A stretch of DNA of 34,260 nt from Minisyncoccota bacterium (GCA_020629435.1 JAHDDI010000009.1:1-34260); one strand, 5' to 3'; positions 9,757 through 19,752 are shown, counted from the first letter of the stretch. Notes: generated by a model from the letters alone, not told the origin. A program made the numbers and translations.

Positions 9757-10706
9757 TGACCTACCTTGCAATCGTTTTACTCTTAGTACTTTCGGCGTTA
9801 TTTTCTGGTCTGACACTTGGCTTTCTGGGTCTGGATAGATCTGAATTAGAAAGAAAAAAGAACTTAGGGAATCATAAGGCACGCGTAATATATGAAGTAC
9901 GAAAAAACAATAATTTACTATTGGTAACATTGTTAGTGGGAAACGTACTTGTAAATGCGATTTTATCTGTGATGCTTGCGTCGATCACATCGGGGGCATT
10001 TGCTGTAGCAGTCTCCACTTTTTTAATTGTTATCTTTGGTGAAATTATTCCGCAAGCATTTTTTGCAAAATACGCACTTACCGTCGGCTATTTTTTTGTA
10101 CCGATAGTGCGATTACTATTGTTTGTTTTTTACCCTATTGCGTTTCCTGTTGCATGGATGTTGGAAAAAGCAATGGGGAAGGAGCAGGACACCATTTGGT
10201 CCAAAGAAGAGCTGGCTGAGGTAATAAAAAGCCATGAAGATAGTAGTTTTTCTGAATTAGATTCTGATGAAGAAAAAGTTATTTTGGGTGCGCTTACTTT
10301 TTCTGACAAAAAAGCAGGTGAGGTCATGACCATGAAAAAAGAGTGTTTTATGTTATCAGAAGGTAGTATGTTAACTGAGTCGGTACTTCATAATATCAAG
10401 GAGCGTGGACATACGCGCATTCCCGTATACTACAAAAAACAACGCAATATTGTTGGGGTTCTATTTACCAAAGACCTCATTACACTGCGCGAAACAAAAC
10501 CCCTTGCGACTGTATATCGACCAGATACAATATTACAGGTGCACACACGCGAGTCCTTAGATGATGTTTTGAATAAGTTTCTTCACAAACGTATTCATAT
10601 GGCCTATGTAGTAAATGGAGACAACAAATTTGTCGGCCTAATAACACTTGAAGACATAGTCGAGGAGATAATAAAAACAGAGATAAATGATGAGTCAGAT
10701 GAATAA
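9756..10706 (+). CDS. CNNM/HlyC/CorC-like membrane protein with CBS pair
   Basis: N-terminal DUF21-type TM region (FSGLTLGFLGLDRSELERKK...FGEIIPQAFFAKYAL) followed by CBS domains (HTRIPVYYKKQRNIVGVLFTKDLI; MAYVVNGDNKFVGLITLEDIVEEI). Overlaps secF stop. Confidence 0.88.
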   Translation: MTYLAIVLLLVLSALFSGLTLGFLGLDRSELERKKNLGNHKARVIYEVRKNNNLLLVTLLVGNVLVNAILSVMLASITSGAFAVAVSTFLIVIFGEIIPQAFFAKYALTVGYFFVPIVRLLLFVFYPIAFPVAWMLEKAMGKEQDTIWSKEELAEVIKSHEDSSFSELDSDEEKVILGALTFSDKKAGEVMTMKKECFMLSEGSMLTESVLHNIKERGHTRIPVYYKKQRNIVGVLFTKDLITLRETKPLATVYRPDTILQVHTRESLDDVLNKFLHKRIHMAYVVNGDNKFVGLITLEDIVEEIIKTEINDESDE

Positions 10707-11319
10707 AATAAAACTGCCAAAAAGAATACGGAACCATGTTAACCCACTTGCAGATAGAACCGAAATAAAATTTGGTGGATTTACTGACAATAGACCAATC
10801 ATGATAGACATCGGAGCATATCGGGGTGAATTTTCGATGCAGTTAGTAGAGAAGTTTTCTGACAGTCACAACTTTATTGTCACTGAAATCAGAAAACCAT
10901 ATGCAAATTATTTACGTGAACTTTTTGTAGATAATCACAATGTAGCAGTATTTGATGGTGATAGCGCTAAAAACATAAGCGGGCTTTTAAAAAAATCTAT
11001 AGAAAATGGTACACTTGTGGAATATATTTTTATTAATTTTCCAGACCCTTGGTTCAAGGAAAAACACAAAAAACGTCGAGTATTGAATAGTCAATTTTTA
11101 TCTGACCTGTACTCAATCGTACCCAATAGTGATACAAAAATTATATTTCAAACTGATCAGAAGCCATTGTTCGACGAAACAGTTGAATTAATTGAAAACG
11201 ATGGGCAATGGGATATAGAATATTTTGATGAACCATTATGGAACATTCAAAGTTATTGGGAAAAAATGAAGCTATCTGAAGGTGACTCGGTCAACAGAAT
11301 GATTCTTAGCAAGAAATAG
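10687..11319 (+). CDS. trmB: tRNA (guanine-N7-)-methyltransferase-like
   Basis: IDIGAYRGEFSMQLVEKF; EYIFINFPDPWFKEKHKKRRVLNSQFL; IIFQTDQKPLFDETVELI. Confidence 0.87.
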   Translation: MMSQMNKIKLPKRIRNHVNPLADRTEIKFGGFTDNRPIMIDIGAYRGEFSMQLVEKFSDSHNFIVTEIRKPYANYLRELFVDNHNVAVFDGDSAKNISGLLKKSIENGTLVEYIFINFPDPWFKEKHKKRRVLNSQFLSDLYSIVPNSDTKIIFQTDQKPLFDETVELIENDGQWDIEYFDEPLWNIQSYWEKMKLSEGDSVNRMILSKK

Positions 11320-11648
11320 GTTGTCATAAATATCTAGCTGTGCTAGTTTAGTCATAGAGGTTCAGTCTTAGGAATCCACAAGTCTCCAACTCCGGTCTTA
11401 TATTGCAAATCTTTGCCGAAATATCTCTACTGATCACAGAGAAGCAAAGTCAGTATAATTCAATTCAGAGCATGATTTGTACTTGTGTATTCTGAATCAG
11501 GCAGCTGTGAGCTCGCAAAAGGATAAGCGAAAAACCTTAACTGACGAAATGTTTATGGTTTACTGTTCTTACATGGACAAACTAGTCGTGAAGCACAATG
11601 GAGAGGCGAGAAGCGCTCCAAACATCAAGCATTATTGTGATAAACAAA

Positions 11649-11681
11649 AGCCCAGGCAGTTTAGATTGCCTGGGCTATTTT
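11649..11681. terminator. Bidirectional terminator
   Basis: AGCCCAGGCA (11649-11658) / TGCCTGGGCT (11667-11676) with A/T tracts on both sides. Confidence 0.8.
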
Positions 11682-11692
11682 TAATGAGTAGA

Positions 11693-12295
11693 TTATGGGT
11701 AAAGAGTATGGTGTTCTGATATTTGAATATATACGGTACTTGTCTGAGATGTTCCTCGGTGTATTTTTCCGCAAAGCGACCCGTCGCCACCATCATAAAA
11801 AGTATCCAAGTAGTCAAATATTTCTGGACCTAATGGTCGGTTCATCATGTCTTGCGCCAAAATAGACACGCCACGGTGTGACCCAGTTGAACAATCACCA
11901 TAGTCGTAAGTCTGCAGTGCACCACCACTTACGTCAGGATTTGCATGGTATCGATACCGAACATTAAAGCTTTGATCAAGTTCAGGAAAGGGGGTTACAT
12001 TAATATCAATTAATCCGTTTTCTTGAAGATCAAGAATGTCAGGTCCAATGGAACAGCTATAAGATTGACCGGTTATTGCTTCGATTTCGTCACATAATTC
12101 ATTATGGGTTGGATAGCGTACATCATTAGAGAATGCTAACTGGATTGCACTCTCGATTGCTTTCACATCTTTAATAATATCAGTCGCTTTTGCTTTCACT
12201 CGTGCGTCTTGTAAATTTATTACAATAAAAAGTGACAACAATCCAATGATCGCAATAACCACCAAAAGTTCAATAAGAGTAAACGCTTGTTTCAT
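11693..12295 (-). CDS. Type IV/II prepilin-like protein with N-terminal methylation motif
   Basis: MKQAFTLIELLVVIAIIGLLSLFIVINLQDARVKAKATD. TATAAT on minus strand at 12307-12302 lies 6 nt before ATG. Confidence 0.9.
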   Translation of the reverse strand: MKQAFTLIELLVVIAIIGLLSLFIVINLQDARVKAKATDIIKDVKAIESAIQLAFSNDVRYPTHNELCDEIEAITGQSYSCSIGPDILDLQENGLIDINVTPFPELDQSFNVRYRYHANPDVSGGALQTYDYGDCSTGSHRGVSILAQDMMNRPLGPEIFDYLDTFYDGGDGSLCGKIHRGTSQTSTVYIQISEHHTLYP

Positions 12296-12345
12296 AGATT
12301 TATTATATCAACTATATTCGTAACCTTACAGTAGTATGCCCACAT

Positions 12346-13761
12346 CTAATTGTCGAGTTTCTCTATTTTTTGACCATCTGCTGTGTCAAGAACTATATAA
12401 CCTAAACTTGCTATTTGATCGCGCAAATCATCTGTTAGCTGCCAGTTTTTTACCTCACGTGCCTCTTTTCTTTGTTGAAGTAAGTCTTTAATATCTTCTG
12501 GTACTTCGCTGACATTAACATCTTTTGATTCATGCAAATTAAGACCCAGCACTTTATTAAATTCCATTATCGTTGCGCGCTTATCTGCATCAGAGATATC
12601 TGATTTCAAGACGTCACTTATAACTGCCAACGCACCTGCTGTATTAAAATCATCTTTAATACAGTCTAAAAAATTATTTACCTGTACCTCATTAATTGTC
12701 CCGCCCTGAGGTAGTAACTTAATTTTACTTTTTAAACGCTCAAGTGCAGTTGCAGATGCCTGTAGGGCGTCCCAAGTAAAATTCTGCTTACTACGATAGT
12801 GGGCCTGCAAAAAGAAATACCGCAAATCAATCGCATCGAAACCAGCGTCTTCAACATCTGAAATAGAAAATGATGTTCCATCTGACTTAGACATCTTTCC
12901 TCCGTTTACATCGAGGTGCTCATTGTGTAGCCAATAATTTGCAAGAGATTTGTTGTTGGCTGATTCGGACTGTGCAATTTCGTTGGTATGATGAATAGTG
13001 ATGTGTTCAATTCCACCAAGGTGAATGTCGATTGAATCTCCCAAAATATCTTTGATCATTGCAGAACATTCGATGTGCCAACCCGGGAAACCATCTACAG
13101 ATGAGAACGGGTTGCTCCAGGTCTGAAGAGCGTGTTCGTGCGAACCAGATTTAAAAAACCAAAGTGCAAAATCGGAACTGTTCTTTTTCTTTTCATCCGA
13201 GACATTACCGTGGCCATGACCTGATTGCAACATGTCTTTGTTTTGCCCTGATAACTTGTAGTAATCATCTTTTTTACTCGTGTCAAAATATATTGCCAAA
13301 TCCGTTTGATAAGCGAAGCCCTTTTGTAGTAAGTCAGTCGTCAAATGTATCATTGCGTCAATATAATCTGTGGCAGCTGGCCTATGGTCGGGGGTAATTA
13401 CTTGTAATTTCTCTAGATCGGTGTCGAATTGATTTTTGTAAAAAGCAGCAATTTCTTCAGGCGTTTTCATCTCTCTTTTTGCTGCTTTTTCCATTCTGTC
13501 TATACCAGAGTCAGCATCTCCTTCGTTGTCTCCTGATAAATGTCCCACATCCGTGTAATTTCTAACAAAGGTTACTTTGTAGCCCAGTTGACGTAGAGAC
13601 CTATTTACAATATCACCAAAAAAAGCTGCTCGCATATTTCCAATATGCTGTGTCCAGTACACTGTTGGGCCACAATGATATACAGTTACATTTTGCTTAT
13701 TAAGTGGCTTAAAAGCTTGTTTTTCACGCCCTAGAGTATTAAATAGTTGTAATTCTTTCAT
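12346..13761 (-). CDS. cysS: Cysteinyl-tRNA synthetase
   Basis: YHCGPTVYWTQHIGNMRAAFFGDIVNRSLR; GFPGWHIECSAMIKDILGDSIDIHLGGIEHITIHHTNEIAQSE; GGKMSKSDGTSFSI. Confidence 0.95.
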   Translation of the reverse strand: MKELQLFNTLGREKQAFKPLNKQNVTVYHCGPTVYWTQHIGNMRAAFFGDIVNRSLRQLGYKVTFVRNYTDVGHLSGDNEGDADSGIDRMEKAAKREMKTPEEIAAFYKNQFDTDLEKLQVITPDHRPAATDYIDAMIHLTTDLLQKGFAYQTDLAIYFDTSKKDDYYKLSGQNKDMLQSGHGHGNVSDEKKKNSSDFALWFFKSGSHEHALQTWSNPFSSVDGFPGWHIECSAMIKDILGDSIDIHLGGIEHITIHHTNEIAQSESANNKSLANYWLHNEHLDVNGGKMSKSDGTSFSISDVEDAGFDAIDLRYFFLQAHYRSKQNFTWDALQASATALERLKSKIKLLPQGGTINEVQVNNFLDCIKDDFNTAGALAVISDVLKSDISDADKRATIMEFNKVLGLNLHESKDVNVSEVPEDIKDLLQQRKEAREVKNWQLTDDLRDQIASLGYIVLDTADGQKIEKLDN

Positions 13762-13785
13762 ACAAAGAATTGTACCATGACGGAG

Positions 13786-14487
13786 CTATCTACGTCCAAA
13801 GATTTTCTCTATGAATTGCTTGGTTTTTGATTTACCATTGTCGCAATGCACATGGACCAAGCCTTGCTCTTTAATTATCACTTGCAGTTTTTCATACTCA
13901 TCCATAATTTGCTGCAGAGAATCGCTGCTTTGTAAGTTAGCAAAAAATTCTAAAGCTATGGCAGAAAATACACTAAATACTTGTTCGTGATTTATCATTG
14001 CATCTTGATACTGTTGTAGCATTTTATGAGTTTCATGATCACTAGGTTCAAACCTACTTAGAATTGGAATTTCATAAATAATGTCTTGTTTGATGTGCTG
14101 GTAAATTGAACCTAAAATTGTTTGCAAAAAAAACAGGGAAAAGGTGTCAGGTTGAACAGGTTGTTTTTTTAAGATTTTTTTTGCTTGTTTAAATCCTCGT
14201 ACATCACCAAAACGTACCGTGATTACAAAATCACTTCCAAGTACAAATGACACTCGCTTATGCGTAATGACATTTTTTTGTTCAAAATCTTCTATGCAGG
14301 GGACAAATAGTGAAATATAGATGCAGTTTTTATATACGAGCACTCCTGTGTCGTTATTGTCATTTGCTATCTTACGAACAATGTCTTTTTCAAGGTCGTA
14401 TATTGCAGAAATCTCTAACAGTTCTTCTGTATCGGCAGAGACCACATCGAACCAAGTTGTGCCTGAATAGACATATTTTCTGTACAT
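13786..14487 (-). CDS. CorA-like cytoplasmic-domain protein without the pore/TM region
   Basis: Start TTWFDVVSADTEELLEISAIYDLEKDIVRKI and FVLGSDFVITVRFGDV resemble the CorA soluble domain. ORF ends with a basic tail, with no TM pair or GMN motif. Confidence 0.5.
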   Translation of the reverse strand: MYRKYVYSGTTWFDVVSADTEELLEISAIYDLEKDIVRKIANDNNDTGVLVYKNCIYISLFVPCIEDFEQKNVITHKRVSFVLGSDFVITVRFGDVRGFKQAKKILKKQPVQPDTFSLFFLQTILGSIYQHIKQDIIYEIPILSRFEPSDHETHKMLQQYQDAMINHEQVFSVFSAIALEFFANLQSSDSLQQIMDEYEKLQVIIKEQGLVHVHCDNGKSKTKQFIEKIFGRR

Positions 14488-14559
14488 GTTCTAATTATAA
14501 TACACTTTAACACGATGTCAAAGTTTTGTTATCTGTGTTTATTTGAGATAATAGCGTTC

Positions 14560-15993
14560 ATGGATACAGAGAAAAGAAATATTGAACTTGTTAGAAAATA
14601 TACCCGAGAAAAAAGCATGGGCTTGTTTGGAAAAATTAATATTTGGATGTTAGGAGTTTCAGCTTTTTTGCTTATAAGCGTCTTCCTCGTATTTGTCTCT
14701 TTTTCAGTTGGAATGGCCATCGGGAAGCATCAATTCAGTGACCTTGTCTCTGGAAAATTCGGAGCAATCTACAGCAGTCCTAGCAGTGAAGACGTTCTTG
14801 TGGATGTTGACTTCCAGCCATTCTGGGATGCATGGGTGCTCCTGGAAGACAATTTTGTTGGGGGAGCATCAGTAGCGTCTTCAACAACAGAGGACGACGA
14901 CACTGATCAGGATAGAGTCTGGGGGGCGATTGAGGGTTTGACTCGTTCATATGGGGACCCATTCACTTCATTTTTACCACCAGAGGAAAGTGAAAATTTT
15001 GCAGCTGACATAGCAGGTGAATTTAGTGGAGTCGGAATGGAGATTGGAAACAGAGATGGGTATTTAACGGTCATTTCACCATTACCGGGCACTCCCGCAG
15101 ACAGAGCAGGTATGCTACCTCAGGATGTTATTTCAAAAATTGACGGAGTCGACGCACTGCGTATGCCCACAGAACAGGCGGTTAAATTAATTAGAGGACC
15201 AAAAGGAGAACCTGTTGAGCTTACTATTCTTCGGTCAGGTGAGATTGATGAACTTACGATAACTGTTGTTCGTGATGTTATAAAAATACCAACACTCGAG
15301 ACTGCAGTCATCGATGACGTATTTGTTATAAAACTATATTCTTTTACTGCTGAATCCCCAAAACTATTCCAGAACGCAATCAAGGAGATGGCTGAATCAG
15401 GAAAAGACAAACTTATCCTTGACCTACGTGGTAATCCCGGAGGATATCTAGAGGCTGCAATTAGTATGTCATCATGGTTTTTACCTGCAGATAAAACAAT
15501 TGTTACCGAAGAATATGGATCCGGTAAACCAAACAAAGAACATGTTTCAGCAGGGTACGATGTATTTAGCGATAACTTGAAAATGGCAATTTTAGTAAAT
15601 GGCGGATCAGCATCTGCATCTGAAATTGTTGCTGGCGCACTTCGTGATCACAATATCGCACTACTATTAGGTGATACAACATTTGGAAAAGGGTCTGTTC
15701 AGGAATTATTTAACTTAACAAAAGAAACCTCAATAAAAATAACAATTGCAAAGTGGCTAACGCCATCAGGAGACCACATTAGCGAAGACGGTATTGTGCC
15801 AGACATATTTTTGGCACCTATCGAACGTGACGACTCTGACGAAGGCTCCTATAATTCTGACCTTTCTCAGGACCAACAAATTATAGACACGATTAAGGTT
15901 CTTCAAAGAAGTGACTTTAAACAATTATTCGATTCAGTGCCAGAAGAGCTCCAGTATCGGACAGCTACTAGTACTATAGAAATTAATAACTAA
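14560..15993 (+). CDS. S41 family carboxy-terminal processing protease with PDZ domain
   Basis: [43 protein letters not shown]; catalytic region [25 protein letters not shown]...[46 protein letters not shown] 14547-14552 is 7 nt before ATG 14560, so the ORF start at 14515 is probably too long. Confidence 0.93.
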   Translation: MDTEKRNIELVRKYTREKSMGLFGKINIWMLGVSAFLLISVFLVFVSFSVGMAIGKHQFSDLVSGKFGAIYSSPSSEDVLVDVDFQPFWDAWVLLEDNFVGGASVASSTTEDDDTDQDRVWGAIEGLTRSYGDPFTSFLPPEESENFAADIAGEFSGVGMEIGNRDGYLTVISPLPGTPADRAGMLPQDVISKIDGVDALRMPTEQAVKLIRGPKGEPVELTILRSGEIDELTITVVRDVIKIPTLETAVIDDVFVIKLYSFTAESPKLFQNAIKEMAESGKDKLILDLRGNPGGYLEAAISMSSWFLPADKTIVTEEYGSGKPNKEHVSAGYDVFSDNLKMAILVNGGSASASEIVAGALRDHNIALLLGDTTFGKGSVQELFNLTKETSIKITIAKWLTPSGDHISEDGIVPDIFLAPIERDDSDEGSYNSDLSQDQQIIDTIKVLQRSDFKQLFDSVPEELQYRTATSTIEINN

Positions 15994-16000
15994 AAAGCAT

Positions 16001-16426
16001 ATGAAAATAATTTTACTTAAAGATGTCAAAAAAATGGGACAAAAGGGGACAATCATTGACGTTGCAGACGGATACGCAAACAGTTTCTTAATCCCAAAAG
16101 GTATGGCAAAGGTAGCTAGTGCAAACGACATTTCTGGGTCTGCGCAAAAAATTGCATCCGCAATAGAAAAGAAAGAAAATAAAGACCAGGCTGATAATGA
16201 TTTGTTTAAAAAATTAAATAAAAAAACGGTTACTATTTCTGGAAACACAAACCCTCAGGGACACCTGTTTGCTGCAGTAAAAGCAACTGACATCACTTCG
16301 CAATTGCCAGGGTTAAAGCCTGAACACTTGATACTAAAGGGAAGTATAAAAGAAATCGGTCAGTACGAAATTCCATTGAAAATCGGAAACAACAAAGGGG
16401 TAATCATTGCAGATATTCAGCGATAA
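16001..16426 (+). CDS. rplI: 50S ribosomal protein bL9
   Basis: [39 protein letters not shown]. Confidence 0.94.
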   Translation: MKIILLKDVKKMGQKGTIIDVADGYANSFLIPKGMAKVASANDISGSAQKIASAIEKKENKDQADNDLFKKLNKKTVTISGNTNPQGHLFAAVKATDITSQLPGLKPEHLILKGSIKEIGQYEIPLKIGNNKGVIIADIQR

Positions 16427-16461
16427 ACAAAAAAACACTCAGTCCGAGTGTTTTTTTGTTT
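16425..16461. terminator. Bidirectional terminator between convergent rplI and rpmA
   Basis: Perfect 16-bp inverted repeat AAACAAAAAAACACTC agtcc GAGTGTTTTTTTGTTT. Confidence 0.9.
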
Positions 16462-16738
16462 ATGCTGTGACTACGTTTGCAACTTTTCTTCGTGTAGTAG
16501 TGTTATCAAAATTCAACTTTCTTTTGCTTGTGAATTTAACTTTACCATCTGCTAGAGCAAATAATGTGTGGTCTTTTGCAACACCGACATTTTCTCCAGC
16601 CATAATTTTTGTTCCTCGTTGTCGTACGATTGATTGTCCTGTTCGTGCAGCTTGCCCGTCAGTCAATTTTATCCCTAAATATTGTGGATTAGAGTCTCGT
16701 AGGTTTTTTGCCGAACCACCGGCTTTTCTATGTGCCAT
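16460..16738 (-). CDS. rpmA: 50S ribosomal protein bL27
   Basis: [69 protein letters not shown]. Confidence 0.96.
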   Translation of the reverse strand: MAHRKAGGSAKNLRDSNPQYLGIKLTDGQAARTGQSIVRQRGTKIMAGENVGVAKDHTLFALADGKVKFTSKRKLNFDNTTTRRKVANVVTA

Positions 16739-16838
16739 ACTGTTTATTTATTAATTAAGTTAGCGGTATTATAGCGTTTTTTTTCTTCTCTGCAAGGGTT
16801 AATTACACAGTATCGATTATTGATGATAAAATATAAGA

Positions 16839-17153
16839 ATGACAAATAAAAAAACAGACAGCAGTGATAAAGAAAACTTTTTTAAAAATCTTAATGATTT
16901 TCTTATTAAGAGTGGGGCAGTAGCAGCAGGTATTAAAGCCGTGACAACTAATTTCTCGGCAAAAGTAGAGGAGGTAAAAAAAGATACTGAAAAAAAGGCG
17001 ATCATGGGTGGGCTGTCATTTTTCGGAGCAATATTGGCATTTTATGGATCTGCTCAATTGATTATGTTTTATCTAGATTTGTCTATGTACACAAATCTTG
17101 CTGTGGGTGTTATTTTCTTGATCGGAGCTTTGTGTATTAAGGCATTTAAGTAA
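16839..17153 (+). CDS. Small hypothetical membrane protein (two predicted TM helices)
   Basis: 104-aa ORF with AIMGGLSFFGAILAFYGSAQLIMFYL and NLAVGVIFLIGALCI; TAAAAT at 16827-16832, 6 nt before ATG; terminator follows. Confidence 0.75.
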   Translation: MTNKKTDSSDKENFFKNLNDFLIKSGAVAAGIKAVTTNFSAKVEEVKKDTEKKAIMGGLSFFGAILAFYGSAQLIMFYLDLSMYTNLAVGVIFLIGALCIKAFK

Positions 17154-17162
17154 GAAGTTACA

Positions 17163-17194
17163 AAAAAACCATTACTGTAGAGTAATGGTTTTTT
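17163..17194. terminator. Bidirectional terminator
   Basis: AAAAAACCATTACT gtag AGTAATGGTTTTTT perfect inverted repeat. Confidence 0.9.
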
Positions 17195-17216
17195 GCTACA
17201 TATTTTATACGATGTC

Positions 17217-17978
17217 TTATGGTCGTAACCGATAGCCAGTTTTGAATATCCACAAAATGATTAATGTGTTTATTGTCGCAAATGCAGCTACCACTGTCAG
17301 GCAAAGTAGGGGGGAAACATCGGATATTCCATAAAACCCGTAACGCAGTCCGTTAATCATGTACACAAATGGATTAAATAAAGACACCGTTTGCCAAAAT
17401 GGAGGCAGTATGTCGATACTATAGAAAATTCCACCCAAGAACGACATTGGTGTAATAATAAAATTAGGAATCAGAGCTAACTGGTCAAATGATTTTGACC
17501 AAAGCCCCAAAACAAATCCAAACAATGCAAATGACAGTGTAACTAGCAATGCAAATCCAATACTAAATAGCGGATGTGCGATTGTAATATTTACAAAAGC
17601 CAAGGACACGAACATTATAATAATCGCAATAATTACTGCTCGTGTCGCTGCAGCCAAAACAAATCCAAGACAAATTTCCAAATATGACAACGGAGCAGAG
17701 AGCATTTCATAAATAGTTCCTGCCCATTTCGGGAAGAATATTCCAGATGATGCTGCTGACAGTGCATTAGTTGTCAGCGCCAACATGATCAGACCTGGGA
17801 CAATATACGCCCCATATGAAACACCTTCAATGTGAGAAATGGTGGTGCCTAATGCGGCCCCGAATACCACAAAGTAGAGTGAGGTGGAGATAACCGGCGC
17901 AAGTATAGTCTGTGACATAATACGCAACGTACGATTCATTTCTCGTTTATAAATGGTTAATAATCCAATATAATTCAT
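17217..17978 (-). CDS. ABC-2 type transporter permease
   Basis: Six-TM pattern; REMNRTLRIMSQTILAPVISTSLYFVVFG; APLSYLEICLGFVLAAATRAVII; PMSFLGGIFYSIDILPPFWQTVSLFNPFVYMINGLRYGFYG. Confidence 0.92.
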   Translation of the reverse strand: MNYIGLLTIYKREMNRTLRIMSQTILAPVISTSLYFVVFGAALGTTISHIEGVSYGAYIVPGLIMLALTTNALSAASSGIFFPKWAGTIYEMLSAPLSYLEICLGFVLAAATRAVIIAIIIMFVSLAFVNITIAHPLFSIGFALLVTLSFALFGFVLGLWSKSFDQLALIPNFIITPMSFLGGIFYSIDILPPFWQTVSLFNPFVYMINGLRYGFYGISDVSPLLCLTVVAAFATINTLIILWIFKTGYRLRP

Positions 17979-17989
17979 AGTATTTATAA

Positions 17990-18715
17990 TTAGTATTTTT
18001 TAGTCAGTTCCACGTAAATGTCTTCTAATGATTTTCCTGGGTATTCAGCCATCAACTCCTCCTTTTTCTTCACAAAATGCAATACACCGTTTGCGATATA
18101 CCCAATACGGTCAGCGTATCGCTCTGCCTCTTCAAGATAGTGTGTAGTCAAAAATACAGTTGTTCCATCAGATTTTAATTGTTTAACCATATCCCACATA
18201 CTACGACGCAATTCAACATCAACACCTGCAGTTGGCTCATCCAAAAAAAGCAATTCTGGTTCATTCATAAGCGCCTTGGCAATGAGAACACGTCGTTTCA
18301 TACCTCCAGACAATTGTGCGGTTTTCGAATCTTTTTTCTCCCATAAACCAACACTCTTTAGCACCTTTTCTTCTAAATCATGATCAGTCTTTTTGCCAAA
18401 ATAGCCACGCGCTAGTCTGATTGTCTCTAGTACTGTAATAAACGGGTCAAGCATGATTTCTTGAGGCACCAACGACAGTTTTGACCGTGCAGAGCGATAA
18501 TCAGACCACGCATCATGACCACATACCGATATAGTCCCTGATGTTGGCTGAACAATACCGCATACAGAATTAATCAGCGTTGTTTTCCCAGCACCATTTG
18601 CACCTAAAAGGCAAAATATTTCTCCTGAACGAACCTGTAAATTGACGTCAGACAGGGCAGTGTGACCACCGTCGTATATTTTGTTTAAATTAGTAATTTC
18701 TAGCGAGTTTTTCAT
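17990..18715 (-). CDS. ABC transporter ATP-binding protein (drug/export type)
   Basis: Walker A LLGANGAGKTTLI; signature QLSGGMKRRVLIAKALM; Walker B LLFLDEPTAGVD; H-loop LTTHYLEEAERYADRI. Start at ATG 18715 with TACAAT 6 nt upstream on the minus strand. Confidence 0.95.
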   Translation of the reverse strand: MKNSLEITNLNKIYDGGHTALSDVNLQVRSGEIFCLLGANGAGKTTLINSVCGIVQPTSGTISVCGHDAWSDYRSARSKLSLVPQEIMLDPFITVLETIRLARGYFGKKTDHDLEEKVLKSVGLWEKKDSKTAQLSGGMKRRVLIAKALMNEPELLFLDEPTAGVDVELRRSMWDMVKQLKSDGTTVFLTTHYLEEAERYADRIGYIANGVLHFVKKKEELMAEYPGKSLEDIYVELTKKY

Positions 18716-18846
18716 TTTGCAATTGTAACATACTACTTTTGGCACGAGTGATCACATCAGTAAAAAACAAGTTATCGTGATCTACCAATGTTTTGTCTTT
18801 TCTTATTATGTACATATACGCTATAATTTAACTAAAGGAGATTGGT

Positions 18847-19254
18847 ATGTCCAAAAAAAACCAAAATGAGAGCTATTCGATTGATACTCTGATTGATAAA
18901 TGTCTTGAATCAGAGAGAAACGCGCACGACGTTTACATAACGATTAATGACGAGTACTCCGAAACACATGATTATGTTGGGCTTGTGACCTTTGTCACTA
19001 GAACAAGAATCGGGGCTTGGTTTAAAGACCAGATAACAGGTGAGTGCATCTTTTTGTCTAACTTGATACACGATCACCAGGGTGGTGTTGACTGGAAAGT
19101 TATCACAAACGAGGCCGAAGCAGCCAATGCAATTGCTTGTGTTAAAGCTTGGCACAAGAAATGGCTTCCAGTCGATAGTGCATTATTCGAAAATGCAGCG
19201 GGGCTTGAAACACTGAGAATGTTCGACTCAGAATCGAGACGAAGACAAACGTAG
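18847..19254 (+). CDS. Hypothetical protein with SD-type start
   Basis: 135-aa ORF; TATAAT followed by AAAGGAG, then ATG. Confidence 0.65.
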   Translation: MSKKNQNESYSIDTLIDKCLESERNAHDVYITINDEYSETHDYVGLVTFVTRTRIGAWFKDQITGECIFLSNLIHDHQGGVDWKVITNEAEAANAIACVKAWHKKWLPVDSALFENAAGLETLRMFDSESRRRQT

Positions 19255-19270
19255 GGGGCAGATAGGTCAC

Positions 19271-19379
19271 CCTATTTGCTTATTTGTTTATGTCGCACGA
19301 TATACATCTTGCGACATAATAACACATACAAATAGGCTAATTCTTCAACTAGCCCTTCTGGCGCCAAATTGCGCCAGAA
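19271..19379. other. Intergenic cluster of nested inverted repeats between convergent genes
   Basis: CCTATTTG (19271-19278)/CAAATAGG (19329-19336) enclosing TTATGTCGCA (19288-19297)/TGCGACATAA (19310-19319); then TTCTGGCGC (19356-19364)/GCGCCAGAA (19371-19379). Confidence 0.7.
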
Positions 19380-19395
19380 CTATCTATCTTAACAG

Positions 19396-19752
19396 TTATA
19401 GTCTGCATCCAATATCTTCAACGAAGACCATCGCCTCAGCAAGCGACATTTGAATAGTATTGCCTCTGCGTGTAACGATTGCATGTGGTAATCCTAATCC
19501 AACATACCTGTACCTGTTGCAGTCATCCTCCTCGACAAAGATGATCCGTGTTGGCTTGAGACCATTGAGACCTGAAATGGACTCTGGACTATGACACGTA
19601 TACGCGTCGCAGATGGCGTCTAGTCGACCAAATGTGCTTGTATCGATGACTTGCATCGATTCGATTCTGTCTTTTTCTGCTGTAAATTTTTCTTGGGCAT
19701 TTTCTACGCCGTTCCACAGCAGTGTCATTACTGAAAATAAAATCTTTAGCAT
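19396..19752 (-). CDS. Hypothetical protein, possible N-terminal signal/TM segment, SD-type start
   Basis: 118-aa ORF MLKILFSVMTLLWNGVENAQEK...; GCGAGGAATTGAAATG upstream. Confidence 0.55.
   Translation of the reverse strand: MLKILFSVMTLLWNGVENAQEKFTAEKDRIESMQVIDTSTFGRLDAICDAYTCHSPESISGLNGLKPTRIIFVEEDDCNRYRYVGLGLPHAIVTRRGNTIQMSLAEAMVFVEDIGCRL

Noticed and set aside
11477-11719. 80-aa ORF (+) in the trmB-prepilin gap
   Set aside because: TTG start, reads through a strong terminator hairpin and into the prepilin gene antisense.
16425-16461. Long perfect palindromes (16425-16461, 17163-17194, 31090-31132) as mobile-element ends
   Set aside because: Each lies between genes at expected transcript ends with A/T tracts on both sides; bidirectional terminators explain them.
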